From: Cerrena zonata
Taxonomy: Eukaryota; Basidiomycota; Agaricomycetes; Polyporales; Cerrenaceae
NCBI GenBank assembly: GCA_038087015.1
Contig: JASBNA010000006.1
Coordinates: forward strand, 434,001 to 498,000
Reading direction: 5' to 3'
Length of the DNA: 64,000 bases
The translations under genes and the position numbers were made by a program. A model generated the notes under the pieces. The model had not been told where the DNA came from. It saw nothing but the letters and a program-made list of their open reading frames with translations, and ran no database searches. This document shows, one piece after another, positions 1 to 13,500 of this stretch. Position 1 is the first letter of the stretch. The number at the start of each line of letters is the position of its first letter.

Positions 1-1178
<1,178 letters not shown>

Positions 1179-1517
1179 GATGTTTTAAAGAGCAAGACTG
1201 CTGTATGTTTTAAGGGATCTGGGTGAAGGGTCGAATCTAGTGCGATGCGTGGTGTAAGCTGCGAATGCAATGCTCCCCTCCTCCAAGTCTTGCCCAGTGT
1301 GACTGTCACCCGTTATTCCCTTATCCGGCGGTCACAGACCGTGGGGAACCCTCCTGGCGCCCATCTTGCAGAACTGCCTCTCCAAATAGACCACAGTCAC
1401 TCTTTCGCTCTCGCCTAGTGCTTCACTACAGACGTTCACATCGTCTGTCCGCTCCTTCACGACTAGATAGTCTAGAAAACTCTCCAAGGCACTAGTCCTA
1501 CTTTACAGAGAGCCAAA
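1179..1517. promoter_or_regulatory. Divergent promoter between PP2A and eIF1A
   Basis: 339 bp separate the two start codons, so both genes must draw their promoters from this stretch. On the eIF1A side it is rich in C and T and contains several TCTCGC-like pyrimidine runs, as is common upstream of highly expressed fungal translation genes. I see no clear TATA box. Two short open frames on the + strand here match nothing I recognise. Confidence 0.6.
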
Positions 1518-2178
1518 ATGCCAAAGGTGCGTCCATAATCCTAGAATAACCTTGGAGCTTCTCACTGATCGAAATGATCTATTCGCTAGAACAAGGGAAA
1601 GGTTCGTAATTGACAGCCCCAGATAGGCTCCTTGTCTCACATCTGACGTTGCACTCCAGGGTGGAAAGAATCGTAGACGTGGAAAGAACGAAAACGAGGA
1701 CGACAAGCGAGAACTCGTCTTCCGCGATGATGGTCAGGTATATGCCCAAGTTACCAAAATGCTTGGTAATGGTCGTCTCGAGGCCCAGTGCTTCGACGGC
1801 GAAAAGAGGTTAGCGCATATTAGAGGCAAGATGAGGAAAAAGGTGTGTATATGCGCTTCAAATCTGCGTTCTTCAGCTTACATTGTATGCAGGTCTGGAT
1901 CAACCAGGGAGACATCATCCTCCTGTCCCTGCGGGATTTCCAGGACGATAAGGCAGATGTTATTGTCAAGTACACCGCCGACGAAGCGCGTAGTTGTACG
2001 TATCATTATTTCCAAAATCCGAAGCATATTATTAATCTATTTATATCCTCCAGTGAAGTCGTATGGCGAATTGCCAGAAAACGCAAAGATCAACGAGACC
2101 GAGACATTCGGCGACGAGGAGGGCGAATGCACATTCGAGTTCGGCGACGACGAGGAAGTCGATATCGACGATATCTAA
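1518..2178 (+). CDS. TIF11: Translation initiation factor eIF1A
   Basis: eIF1A binds the A site of the 40S subunit and promotes scanning and start-codon selection. The spliced protein starts [16 protein letters not shown], the conserved basic N-terminal tail, followed by the OB-fold (segments [28 protein letters not shown] and [18 protein letters not shown]) and an acidic C-terminal tail ending [10 protein letters not shown]. Five exons are needed. Exon 1 is only 1518-1526 (MPK) and exon 2 only 1590-1601 (NKGK). Exon 3 begins at 1660. Later junctions join KK to VWINQ and ARS to LKSYGEL. The stop is at 2176-2178. Protein length and content match the family, so the gene looks intact. The tiny first exons would be missed by most gene finders. 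Confidence 0.95.
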
Positions 2179-2719
2179 ACGACGTCTATGATTCATTTGT
2201 AGCTTTAATTCACGGTTCCGGTGCGCACCCCGTCCTCGTCGGACTGACTCATACTCATACCTTTTTTTGCAGATGTATGGTGTATCTTTCATTTCCCTCT
2301 GTCTGTGTCGCTTGTTTTCAGTATTATCTCCTACTGTCATGATCATCATGTTTTCGCCCCATTTCAATACACATACACTGGTGCATCCCGAATCATATCC
2401 CATTATCTAATCGACTAACTCCTCGAGGCCGAGTTCATAATCGTTGATGAGGGGGTCGTGTGATTCATACTAACCCATGGGGATCGAGTATAAGCTTTTG
2501 ACCTTATCCTTAAGGCGAAGAACCTATCCCTCCGGGTTCTATGATGCGAGATATGTTTGTGACGAAGATGCCGATGTCCCTCGGAGCTAATAGGACTAAA
2601 AAGTTGTACTTTAGAACCGAAAGGAAGCTTAGAGCATTAGTGACAAAACATACCCTGTCGGATTAGATACGTGTTTGGTCTTCGGGTCTAGCGGTATGGT
2701 TCGACGTTGAAATCCAACA
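2179..2719. other. Convergent intergenic region without a recognised gene
   Basis: This lies between the ends of eIF1A (+) and the F-box/ankyrin gene (-) and probably holds both 3' untranslated regions. A short open frame on the minus strand (2041-2403) overlaps the eIF1A end and matches nothing. A GGTCTAGCGGTATGG string near 2685 resembles a tRNA A-box, but no cloverleaf or B-box follows. Confidence 0.5.
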
Positions 2720-3639
2720 TCAGCTTGACATCATCATCAATGTCTGCATATCTGGTACACAACCCTTCTCATTCATAAAATACTCCACTATATCTCTCGC
2801 ATCACAGCGAACAGCAGTCTTGAGCATGTCAGAATTGATCCGGACTCTATCTTCGAGTTTCCTTCTCTTCGCTCGATTCGGTTTCGAATCCTTCTCTCTG
2901 TCGGTTCGTTGTCTCTTTCGGTCATGACCTTCCTCCCCGTCCACAACAGGGGTAGTATCCGGTTCAATGAGTAACTTGACGAGACTCAAGTCTCGTTTCT
3001 TGATAGCAACCATGACCGCAAGCCCGTCTTTACACCCTGGGTCGGCGCCGTGGTCAAGTAAGAAGCGAATGAGGGGAAGGTGGCCCGCAAAAACGGCTTT
3101 GGTGAGCCCGTAGCCTTGACAATGATTGACTGTGGGTTTTCGAAGCCGTTCATGGTTGAACAGGAAGCGAAGGAAGGGTAATGGTTCGTCGTCTTCCCTC
3201 CACCCCGAAACAGTCTGTCCCCGTCTCCGTTTAGAGCCCGCGAGGGAAGTAGAGGCGGAGCTGGACTTTGGTTGTAGAGTGCGAAATATCCTCCGAGGGA
3301 GTTCTGTTTCCCATAAGACGTCCCCCCGATTGAGGGAACTTGGGAGGTCACGAAGAATGGCTTCGATGATGGATTCGTTGCAGAATGGGTATCGGAGGCT
3401 TTTAACTATTAGGTTGAGACCGTAGTGTCTAGAGATGAGGTAATGGGAGAGGATGGAGGTGGGTGCGGACTTGAATACAGCATAGAAGTGGTGGCAAACG
3501 TGGGGGAAATGTTCGGATTGGCCATACATAAATATTTCGTAGAGTAGCTAGGGTTAAGTACAAGTGGTGAGATCTTGAAATATGGAGTGAAGCAATTGTA
3601 ATGTGAACTTACCTCTACTGGTAAGTTCTGCAAAGACAT
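2720..3639 (-). CDS. F-box-like / ankyrin repeat protein
   Basis: Function unknown; probably a substrate-recognition or scaffold protein. I place the start at 3639: MSLQNLPVE is spliced (GTAAGT donor at 3612, acceptor before 3547) in frame to LLYEIFMYGQ, which makes an F-box-like opening of the LPVELLxEIF type. The large exon then carries one clear ankyrin repeat (GLTKAVFAGHLPLIRFLLDHGADPGCKDG) and degenerate repeats around it (AVMVAIKKRDLSLVKLLIE; DMLKTAVRCDARDIVEYFMNEKGC), separated by a Lys/Arg-rich insert that may be a nuclear localisation signal (DRKRQRTDREK, KPNRAKRRKLED). The current stop is at 2720-2722. A different frame stays open to 2688 and would end KLMLDFNVEPYR, reachable if the AT pair in CCAGATATGC were duplicated, so the C-terminus is uncertain. 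A longer open frame upstream in another phase (from 3820) is not used because it does not splice in frame. Confidence 0.6.
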
Positions 3640-4335
3640 GCTTACAGCTCGCGATATAGTCGAGAATCCTAGACCTAGACCTCTTCAGAAACCGTCCAAA
3701 CTTGATGGTCAAACATGTCTTCGGTGTTCTAAACTTCGGAAGAACAACGTGGTCACAGTCAAGGTATAGCAAGGTATTCGGTAGTATTTCGGTAATTGCC
3801 GATGAAGCCACGGTGATCATATCGACCTCAAGTCACCGTTTTTGAAAAAGCCTCGTTCTTGTAAACAAGTCTAATCGATACCGCTATGTACCTGATAAGC
3901 GTGGACAAGCAAGTAGGTAAACTAGTTCATCTTCTTTACGTCACAGCTTCAACCACACGGTCCCAGTACTACTACTAGTGCACACTGGCAATTACTAGTA
4001 CTTCCTAGTCTACCTCGGTATGACACTCTGTCATATATACGTACGCAAGGCATGTTCAAGTTCTCCAATTTCCTATATCTCCCTATACAATGACATTCAA
4101 GCTTTTCTTCCACGTCGTTTGTATGTACTAAGTAGTGACGCCGCTCTTAATATCCGCACAATTACATGTGTGAATTGGGACGCGAAGTGATAAATCTGCA
4201 CGCATGTTAAACTACATGTCTTGATCAAGGGTCTGTCCTACTAAACCTAAACTTCACTCTTGACAGATTCATATACATATATCTGTCTTGCAACTTGTAT
4301 GTACTTTATTGTCTTTTCTTCTACCGATACGTATC
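3640..4335. promoter_or_regulatory. Divergent upstream region of the F-box/ankyrin gene and the GMC gene
   Basis: About 700 bp between two divergent starts. It is AT-rich near the GMC side, with TATATACG at about 4034 and ATATACATATAT about 65 bp before the GMC ATG, which could serve as a TATA-type element. An 88-codon open frame on the minus strand (3554-3820) lies here but fits no family. Confidence 0.4.
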
Positions 4336-7048
4336 ATGCCTATCGCCTCTACTGACGACTTTCTCCATGCAACGGTTGACTATGTCATCGCAGGTGGAGG
4401 CACTGCAAGGCTAGTAGTTGCAGTTCGGTATGGTTTGAGCTCACTTTAATACTTGCAATCTCTCTCTAACCGTGTTCCTAGTCTCTCCGAAGACCCCAAC
4501 ATCGTTGTGGGAGTCATTGAGGCTGGAGACTACCATGAGCAAGATCCCTTGGTCAACGTCCCCGGTATGTGACAGTTTTAATCTCTTTGTACGGGCTAAT
4601 GCTCATGGTTTTCAAATAGGTTTATACGGTCGTAGTATAGGTAATCCAAAATATGACTGGAATTTTGTCAGTACTTCTGAGGTTTGTGAACGATCGAACA
4701 ATTAAACATCCTCGTGGTAAGGGGCTCGGCGGATGCTCCATGGTACACTGTTTTTTTGCTGTCAATGATTTTTTTGGCTTTCTAATGGATTACATGATGC
4801 ATGTAGATCAACTTCTTTGCAAGTGTTCGACCATCAAAAGATGAATTGGATGCATTTGAGAACCTCGGAAACCCAGGATGGAACTGGGACTCCTTGCTGT
4901 ACTACATGAAGAAGGTCAATGCAGAATACGTTGCTATCCTACAGCTAGCCTCACTGATATAGATACTTGATTGACAGAGCGAGCAGTTGCAATTTCCTGA
5001 TATCTCTCCGGAGGATTCGCAGCACCTCGCTTTACTCCCAGAACTTGAGTTTCGCGGACTTGACGGTGAGTATCAATTTTCTCCTGTAATGTACTATGAA
5101 ATGGGTTTATAATTTAGAAATAGGACCTCTAGCGAAGTCTTTCCCTATACCTAACATTACTGACGTCCATCCTAAAATGATGGATGCACTAGAGACCTTG
5201 GGCGTGCCCAGGACACTAGATGGTGTAAGTGAACACTGGATTGAACACCATTTATATCTACATTCTTAATTTTCTGCGATCGATATAGGCAATTGGAAGA
5301 AACGTTGGTGCCACTGCAGTCACTACCTCCATAGACCGCAAGACAGCTACTCGTTCGTATTCAGCTTCAGCATATTATGCTCCCAATGCGAGTCGGCCTA
5401 ATCTACTGATCTTGACCGGGGCCAATGCTAGCAAAGTAAGTCGTATCTAATGGAGTATGCGAGGATGCCATGGTTGATAGAGTGTTAAAGATCCATTTCA
5501 CGCGAAATATAAATGGTTTGCAACATGCTGTCAGCGTAGAATTTGTTAAGGACGGCGTGGTGAAGAAGGTGTATGCGAGGAAAGAGGTTATTCGCAGCGC
5601 AGGTATGAGCTTCTGGATCTTATACTCTTACGATGACTGGAAGTCGGTGCAATAGGATCCTTAAAAATACCACAATTGCTTGAGTTATCAGGTATCTAGG
5701 TCGATCTTTATTTCAATGCCGAGTGGTTAATTGCTTGAGTTATCAGGTATCGGAAACAGGGCACATCTTGAACCACTCGGCATTGAAACAAAGATCGACC
5801 TACCTGGCGTCGGTGAAAATCTTCGTAAGTGTGGTCCGGAGACATACACGCTACCACCTGTGCTAATTTTTCAAAGAGGACCATGTGCGTGTTCCTACGA
5901 TAATCAAGTCGGACGAAAGATTCCCTTCGCGTGAACAACTTGAAAATGAGGAGGTACTTGAAAAACAATGGTCACTATAGTAAGTTTAACAAACGGGTCC
6001 TCAAGTCCCCACATTGCTTTACTCAATCCACTCTAGCAAAGAGGGCAAGGGCATGTTGGCTTGGGGACCATCCACTTTCACCGCATTTATACCAGCTAAG
6101 ACTATAGCAAACGAGAGCGACATACAACGATGGATTTCTTTCGCAACGCTCTCGAGCACACCTAGTATTACGCCACACAGCGTGAAGCTAGGTTTCGAAA
6201 AGCAATTTGCCATCGTACAGCAACGGATGAATGACTCGACCCACCCGGTCGGTCAGTACGTCGAACATCGTCTGTATCCAATACTATCGTTGCTCACGTA
6301 TGTACTTCATAGATTGTTGACGTTGAATGCACATTCTCCTGTTAATGGGTTGGAAGCTGATGCTCAAAAACACTACATGAGCGTACTTTGTGCTTGCTCA
6401 AATCCCCTATCCCGTGGTACGACGCACATCGCGTCCTCAGATCCGATGGAAGCATCATTAATCGATCCAAACTACTTGTCCAACCCGGCGGATGTCGAGA
6501 TCCTTTCCCAAATGGTGAGGTTCACACTAAAGCTGTATCAATATCAAACGGAGCCCTTCTCGGACTTGGTCGTTGGACCGGTCGTTCCAGTATTTGGACA
6601 AGGCGAAGTGGATCCAGAGACCATCGTCAGTCATGTGAGGCATACAATGGAAACTGTGTGCCATCCAGTAGGAACTGCTTCCATGCTTCCTCTTGCGGAC
6701 GGCGGCGTCGTGGATAGCGAGCTCAAAGTTTACGGGACTTCGAACCTCCGAGTCGTATGTAGCAGAGTTTTGCTTCTTTCGCTCGTAATGGCTGACGCAT
6801 CGAATGAACCTTGTATGCAGGTCGATTGCTCCATTATCCCATTAGTACGTGTGTCTTCTTCTTAGCTTGCGATCACGACCCTGAATATCCATATTTGCAC
6901 GAGCAGCAAGTGTCAAGTAATATTCAGGCACTTTGTTATGGCATTGCAGAAAAGGCGAGTGGATCCAGTACGTTCTATATGAAAGGAAGTTAAATGTTGT
7001 TTTGGACAGGCGGCCGATTTAATCAAGGGTGCCAATGGGGTTCAATAA
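4336..7048 (+). pseudogene. GMC oxidoreductase (aryl-alcohol oxidase/choline dehydrogenase family), broken copy
   Basis: The remains of a secreted or cytosolic FAD enzyme of the glucose-methanol-choline family. In order: the ADP-binding start DYVIAGGGTARLVVAVRLSED, GLYGRSIGNPKYDWNF, RGKGLGGCSM, INFFASVRPSKDELDAF, the second signature LLELSGIG..HLEPLGIETKIDLPGVGENL, and the C-terminal domain with the active-site segment ETVCHPVGTASMLPLADGG and YGTSNLRVVD. Several defects are visible. The dinucleotide motif GxGxxG reads GGGTAR, a Gly to Arg change. A one-base-type frameshift falls near 4681-4684 between FVSTSE and VNDRTIKHPRG. At 5697-5728 an inverted copy of 5771-5802 is inserted together with a repeat of 23 bp, giving an immediate TAG and a further shift. 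About ten introns are still recognisable and the end can be spliced through a GC-AG intron (6955-7009) to a TAA at 7046-7048. A full-length product cannot be made. Confidence 0.85.
5674..5802. repeat. Inverted templated duplication inside the GMC pseudogene
   Basis: The 23-bp segment 5674-5696 recurs exactly at 5729-5751. Between the two copies, 5697-5728 is the reverse complement of 5771-5802 with one mismatch (position 5710) in 32. The net effect is a 55-bp insertion relative to the coding frame that brings in a TAG directly after the first GGTATC. The arrangement of direct copy, inverted copy, direct copy is what a replication template switch leaves behind. Confidence 0.9.
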
Positions 7049-7563
7049 TATAGACGTGACAGTGGTGCGACCTTTCTAAGCTGTAGGTAACCAAGTTATT
7101 CCCCTGCATCATTACCCTCGCGTTTATAAGGCCTAGCTCCGACGCAGATTCTAAGCGAAGGAGAAAGTTTTCATGTCGCTTGCTACCACGAGGATGATGG
7201 TCAAGAGAAATTTTATTGTCACAGGAAGTATAAGGGATAAGGGCATCCATTATATAACAGTACATGTAATGCGAGATATGAGTGCTAGAACGCTACACTG
7301 GGTAATAAACAACGGACGGGGAGATCATCAGACAGAAACGAAAGTGAGAACTGGGCCTAGCAGAGACCTGAGGATCAAGCAAACCGGCAAGTCGTAGAGA
7401 AAAGGCGATGTAGAATGTATGCAAGCGTGAAAGGTCCATGAGCGGGGATTGTGATATGAATGACACAGGTATGTATGAAGTGAAGAGAAAGCGAGAAACG
7501 TTGTAGGGTACAGATAAGTGCATGAGGCATCTGGAATCATGAGGTGAGTGACCACACTGTTGT
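7049..7563. other. Convergent intergenic region
   Basis: Space between the end of the GMC pseudogene (+) and the end of the histidine kinase (-). Only short open frames of 60-80 codons occur, with no recognisable similarity. It presumably contains the two 3' untranslated regions. Confidence 0.5.
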
Positions 7564-10500
7564 CATGAGAAGCCGAGCTTATGGAACATATTATCCAGCG
7601 TTTTGAAGGCGACAGGCTTGACCAAACTATAAACCCAAGTTAATCACCGTTGGAGCGATGGGCACGGAAATGCTTACTATCCATCTACACCAGCTTCAAA
7701 CGCCCTCCGCTTATCCTCCAAAGAAGACATACCGGTCAAGGCAAGTATACGAGCGGCCCGCGTATCTGAAGTGCGATCAAGCTCAGTCGGAGTTACACGA
7801 CGAGTTGCTTCGATGTCCCTCATTTGGACAGTAGCGCCAACGCCTAAGACGATAGATTATGGGGCTATACTGTGACATTCATAAGCAGTAACACACTCAC
7901 CATCAAGTAAGGGCATAGATAGATCTAGGAGCACAACGCTAAAGAGACAGGGAGATCAGATCCCTATTCCGCCGAACGTCACAGGTTACTCACTCAAAAT
8001 GTCCATCCGACTCAAACAGTTGGACACCATCAACACCGTTAACAGCATCACGGTAGTCGTAGTCTTTGTTTCGCAGCCACTTGATCCTATATAGAAAGAG
8101 TACTAAGGCACACGCCCACGTCAGAAATAGAAAGACTCACAACAAATTGCGGAGGATAGCATTGTCCTCGACTACTAATACTCGCACTCTATTTCTGGCA
8201 TTACCAGGACGAACTGAAGTTTTCAAGAGCGTCCCACCCGTTCCGACAGCAACGGTCGGGCTAGAGCAAGGCCCAGAATCAGAAGTATAATCCCGATCGG
8301 CCTGCTCATCCTGTTCATCCTGGGATGTCAGCTGGTTCCAACTCGTACCGGGATGTGCAGTAATAGCGCGAGGTCCCAAAGATGGACGGGGAAAGACGGG
8401 CTTTTGCTGATGACTTGACTCCTCGGAGAAACGACGTGGCAACGGAGTCGAAAGAGGGCTGCGCTCGTTCAGATCTGGGGTACCCGTATGTCCATTGAGC
8501 CCAGGAGAGGTAGCTTCTGAAGCGGGCTCAGACGTGTACTTTAGGCGAGACGCCTCCCATATATGGAGTGCATGTAGACAGAGCTTCAGGACCGACTGTA
8601 GCCGGCAGGGTCCCATGGGTTTGTACGCAATTCGACAGAAGCCGCCAATATGCTCATATTCTCCCACAACGTTCATTAGGCGTGGGTCTCCGCGGCCAGA
8701 CGATAGGATGATATACGGTGTTCGATTTTCCTTGTCTTGGACAGCCTGTGCCACGACACTGAAATCTTCATTTATGATGACGACATCCCCTCGTCCGGAT
8801 CCAGCTGTAACAGAGAAGCCCCATCTTGAAACCAAGTACGAAGAAAGCACGTCCCGTAAAAGACGCTCGCCTCTGTGCTGCTCGTTGAACCCGACCAACG
8901 AGATTGAAGGCCGGCCAAGCGTTTCGTAAAGCCTTGTCAATTCCGTGTCGTTATTAGACTCTTCCTCATCTTCCACGACCTCGGCAGTGAACGAGACTCG
9001 GATGTCCGTTCCAACACCCTCAACGCTTGAGACGTCAACTTTGCCGTCAACGCTGCTAGATCGGACGATGCTGTTGACAATGGCCAGGCCTAGCCCGGTA
9101 CCGGTCTGTAGGGGATTTTCCTGAGAGAATGGGTGGAAAAGTTGGTTCTAGGGCGGGATTCTATTAGCTCAACCTGCATTCCATCGTCCAATGAGAGCGT
9201 GCAACCCACCTTGAGGAAACTCTGGCTGATACCCTGAAACGCCGAGGTGATGGGTTAGAATGTAATTTAGAGGAATTTAATGATAGAATCTCACCTTCCC
9301 GGTGTCCATGACGGAAAGCTCGAGTTTTACCTGATTGGAAGGGTGATCGCCCGAAGGAGTAAGTTTTCGTAGTTGGACATGAACGTAACCATCCTGGGAT
9401 AAAAGATCAGCGGGAGGACCCTGAGGGACTAGGTCCAAAAGACTATACCGAGGTAAACTTGAGACTGTTTCCGAAAAGGTTCATCAGCACTCGGCGTATA
9501 CCCCCCTTTTCGCACTTGAACACCCATCCCTGAACATTGTTTGGTACAATCAGAACATCTATCCTCAAAAGGAAAGATCTGGAACTCACCCCAACATTGT
9601 GGCTAATATCTATTATCGTTTCTACATGTTTGGGAGGCCCAATTTGGGGAGCTGCAGCCAGCGGTTGTCCTTGTCGGTCTGGCTTTGGTGGAGAATACAC
9701 GGAGCCGATTTCAGAAGTGAACATTCTAGCACGGTGACCTATCCAACAGCCTTCTGTAGCTTCTTCGACCAACTGCATAAGATCCACCCTATACGATTAT
9801 CGATTGTCAACAGACGTAAACAAACGTAGTTAATCTAGCATGGAATAGGTCGAGACTCAACTTGCTACGATGGATGACATTCTCAACGCCACCAGATTTC
9901 GCATTCCCGCTCAGCTTCGTGAAATCAAGCACGTGATTCACAGTCTCCACGAGCGAAGTACCACAAGCTTGAACGGTTTGAAGAAAGGATGCTTGACTGT
10001 GATCCAATTGCGTCTCGGAAAGTAGCTCGGCAGAAGCGAGAATCTGCGAAAGAGATCTGCATCACGCGCTATCAGGAAGACAAATTAAAAAAGAGGCACG
10101 TACCCCGTGCAGAGGTGTTCTGAGTTCATGGGAAATACTAACGATATATCATTGTCAGGATGGAGTAATCAAAAGGAGACTTAAAGCGAATAGAAGAGAC
10201 GAACTTCGAGATAAACAAGCCCTTTGCCTTGTCCGCGAGGATCATGCGACGCTTCAATACAGCCGAGAGAATGATGACACCTGGATAACCAGAGATGAAT
10301 GAATGAACAAATTTGTCTTCTGAACAAAGATGATCGAACTTACCGATCGCTCTGAGGTATGACAGTTCGTGTCCTTCCAACTGGCACCGAGATGAAGAAT
10401 GAGATCGACCAATCGGGTACTAAATCCAAAATTTAAACTCACAAATGGCGTGGTACGTTCCCCGGTGCTGTAAGCACATAGCACAGCAAATGGCCGCTTG

Positions 10501-13500
10501 TCGATGTTGAATATCGGCACCGCTGTAAAATCAAAGGAGAAATCAGTGAATAAGAAAAACGAGCTAGTGGCGTTTTGAAATAACAGAAAGGTTGTTTGTC
10601 ACAAACACGTACTCAGGGCATATTGTATTCGCGACGGCAAAAACGGACGCAAGCCAACAGGTACGACTCCTTCCGAGATCTTGCCCTCTGGGTGTTTGGC
10701 GAAGAATTCCTGCAGCCGAGCGTATTCGTCCTGGCGCAGCGCCTTTGTGATCGTGCCAGCTTGAGGATCGGCCTGATGAAAAGTGATCGACGTCGAACTC
10801 TCGGCTCCAACAGTATCGAGCACATCGACATGTGAAACGTCCATCACGAAGGCACCTTCTAGATCCAACGTCCGTTGAACAAGTCTTGCTGCTCGTTCGT
10901 AGATCTGTTCCATGCTGGTACCAACGAAAAGACCTTGTCCCTTTTCGCCTTTGGTATCCTTGTCCACTTCGAGACATTCCCGGGTAAATTCCTCCATCTA
11001 GATCCAAAACATATGAGTGTCTCGGAGAGATTTCGGGGCACATGGACGCTTACCGAGGTCTGTATCCTGTCTCTAATGCGAAGTTGGATCTACATGACAC
11101 AACATTTCATTTTAGCACTTCCGGCTATCACGGCAATTTGGGACATACCTTGTCCCTCCAAAGTTCAAGTTCACGCATGGCGACTTGCTATAATGTACGT
11201 CAATTACTGAACTACATAGATACCTCAATGCTGTGCACATACCGCAAACTCCTTTAGGGTATGTCGTTGCCTGGGGCTGAATTCACGACGAGGGGTATCA
11301 TCCATGATTGAGAGTGTTCCAATATTGAACCCATCCTGTGTTCTTAGAGGGCATCCTGCGTAGAACCTGATATGAGGAGAACCAATTACGAGGGGCTAAA
11401 ATGGCGATATAAATTAGATTATTGAATTGAGCATATGTAAATTGAATATGATAGCTTACGTTCTTGCAGAATCTCCAATCGTCCTGTGCATCGAGTACGA
11501 CCGTTGGCTCATCATCTCTGGAAAAAAATCATGTCTAGAACGATCCTCAGTGTTAATAGCTGAATAAGCGACTTACCGTTGCAAAATAGTATGTGCGTCA
11601 AACGAACTCGTCCTTGGTAGGTTTTGTAAGCCAAATCCAGCTACGGAAACAAAATTAAAAAAGCAAGGATAAGGGGCACATCAGTCACTAGTACGCAATC
11701 AAAGATGCCCACAGAACCTACATTCAGTTTTGAAAAAGCTACATGACACGATCAACGAGATCGACAGTAACAACAACACCAATTCAATAATTCAAAAAAG
11801 CACTTGAAACGGTTTGAAATATACGTACATGTCAGTACCATCAATCAACGCGATAACCACTATCCGGGTATTAAACACCAGTCTCACTAGATGCGCTATC
11901 CGATCAAAGTTCACGTCATGTTCGGTATTCCAGATGTTAAACCTGTAAATGATGGACATGAATTTGCAAGTTAATCTCCAATGCCTCGGAAACATTTCTT
12001 TTTGCAATAAAAGAGTAGAATGAAATGAAATAAGAAGAATGAAGACGTACTTATAAAGAGCCCTCCGTCGCTCAAGTTCATCTGGTGGATTCGGCGGTGC
12101 TAGGTACCCCAATTCGCTATACATATGTTCCTCCTTCGCAGCTCTCCCATTCAGAATCGTGATAGACCCATCGGACGCCGGCCTACTAGCACGTAACCTC
12201 CGCTCGTAGATACCCATCGAAGGAACGGGTGCAGATGTCTGCCTAGTCAAGCATATTCTCCTTGGTAACGCAGGTACAGTAGAAGGTTCAGCGTCAAATG
12301 GAGGTGCGGAGGATTGACGCATGTAGTCAACATCGGGTCGGGAAGAACTGGCGTTGCTATGTGTTTCACTGACTCCAGGGGATACACTATTCATTTTGTG
12401 ATGCTCGATGTTCCCAAAGTAATCCTCATCTTCGTTTTCAGTGGATATCCTGATAGGTGCTGTGGCAGGTACGAATGTAGGTCCGATGAAAGGTATTGAT
12501 GACGACGGTTTTGAAGGTGACATTGCCTTGCCCTTGTCTTGTTCTGAAGGAGGAGATTGCGGCGTAGAGTTCTGGGCTGACTCGGCAGGACTGGCTTCGA
12601 TCGTCGGGAGTGTTGAGAGTCTACAGTCCTCGATGTCTTGGGTACCTTGCCAGAAACTGCTTAGTCTGGTCTTTCGAATTCCAGTAGGTGACTGGACTGG
12701 TAGAGGGTCTGGATGTGCTCCAGGGATAGCAGCGGTGACACCTCGCATAGGATCCGTCAATTCATGTTCCGGGGAGGGGAGTGCCAAAGGCGCCACCGAG
12801 ACTCTTGCTCCCGCCCATCGAATAGCTGCTGCTGACGCAGTGATATCAGCGTTATTGACAGGTGGGGACCGTATTCCTTCTGGGAATACCGACGAGGAAG
12901 ATCGGATATCTGCCCATGAGTTTCGCATGCGATGTACAAACGGGCCTAAATTCATTGAAGAATTATGCATACGTCGATCTGATAGCTTCGATATCCCTCC
13001 TTCCGGCAAAACCGACGCAGATACTTTGGTCGGGGATGAAGATAACACTGTAGGAAAATGATATGACGGTGGTGCCGACCGTGTAAATCCTTCGACGGAC
13101 GTACGGATCACATCCTCAAATTCACTTGGTATTCCCGACCCTGGAGGTCCCAATTCATCGAAGACGCTCTGTTCCTCCGTATGCATCACTGGGGACTCGA
13201 AGATCTGCTCCGTGGTCTCTGATACTTCCGTGACAATGCTATGAAGCATCGATCGCGCGGGTGTTATTGAGCTGGTCTCCAAATACGAGCGAGGTGGTTG
13301 CGGCGTCCGTAGGGGATCCCATCGACCATGTGCATATGCGCTGATAAATGCAGCCCAATCATAGTCGACTTGTTCATCCGTCCTCTCGAGACCTGACATG
13401 ATTTGTGTAATCTGTTCTTCGGACGGAGAAGGATCGAAAGGTGAGGGGAGGACATCGACTGTTCATCAAAAAGATACACTGGTCAGTGACAGAGAACGTT

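Noticed and set aside
2683..2720. tRNA-like A-box string GGTCTAGCGGTATGG
   Set aside because: No B-box, acceptor stem or anticodon arm follows in the next 80 bases.
3554..3820. 88-codon minus-strand frame as first exon of the ankyrin protein
   Set aside because: Its GTAAGT donor leaves phase 1, which puts the next exon out of frame. The overlapping frame starting at 3639 splices in phase and gives an F-box-like sequence.
12441..13061. 206-codon plus-strand frame
   Set aside because: It is antisense to the long Ser/Pro-rich exon of the histidine kinase and shows no motif of its own.
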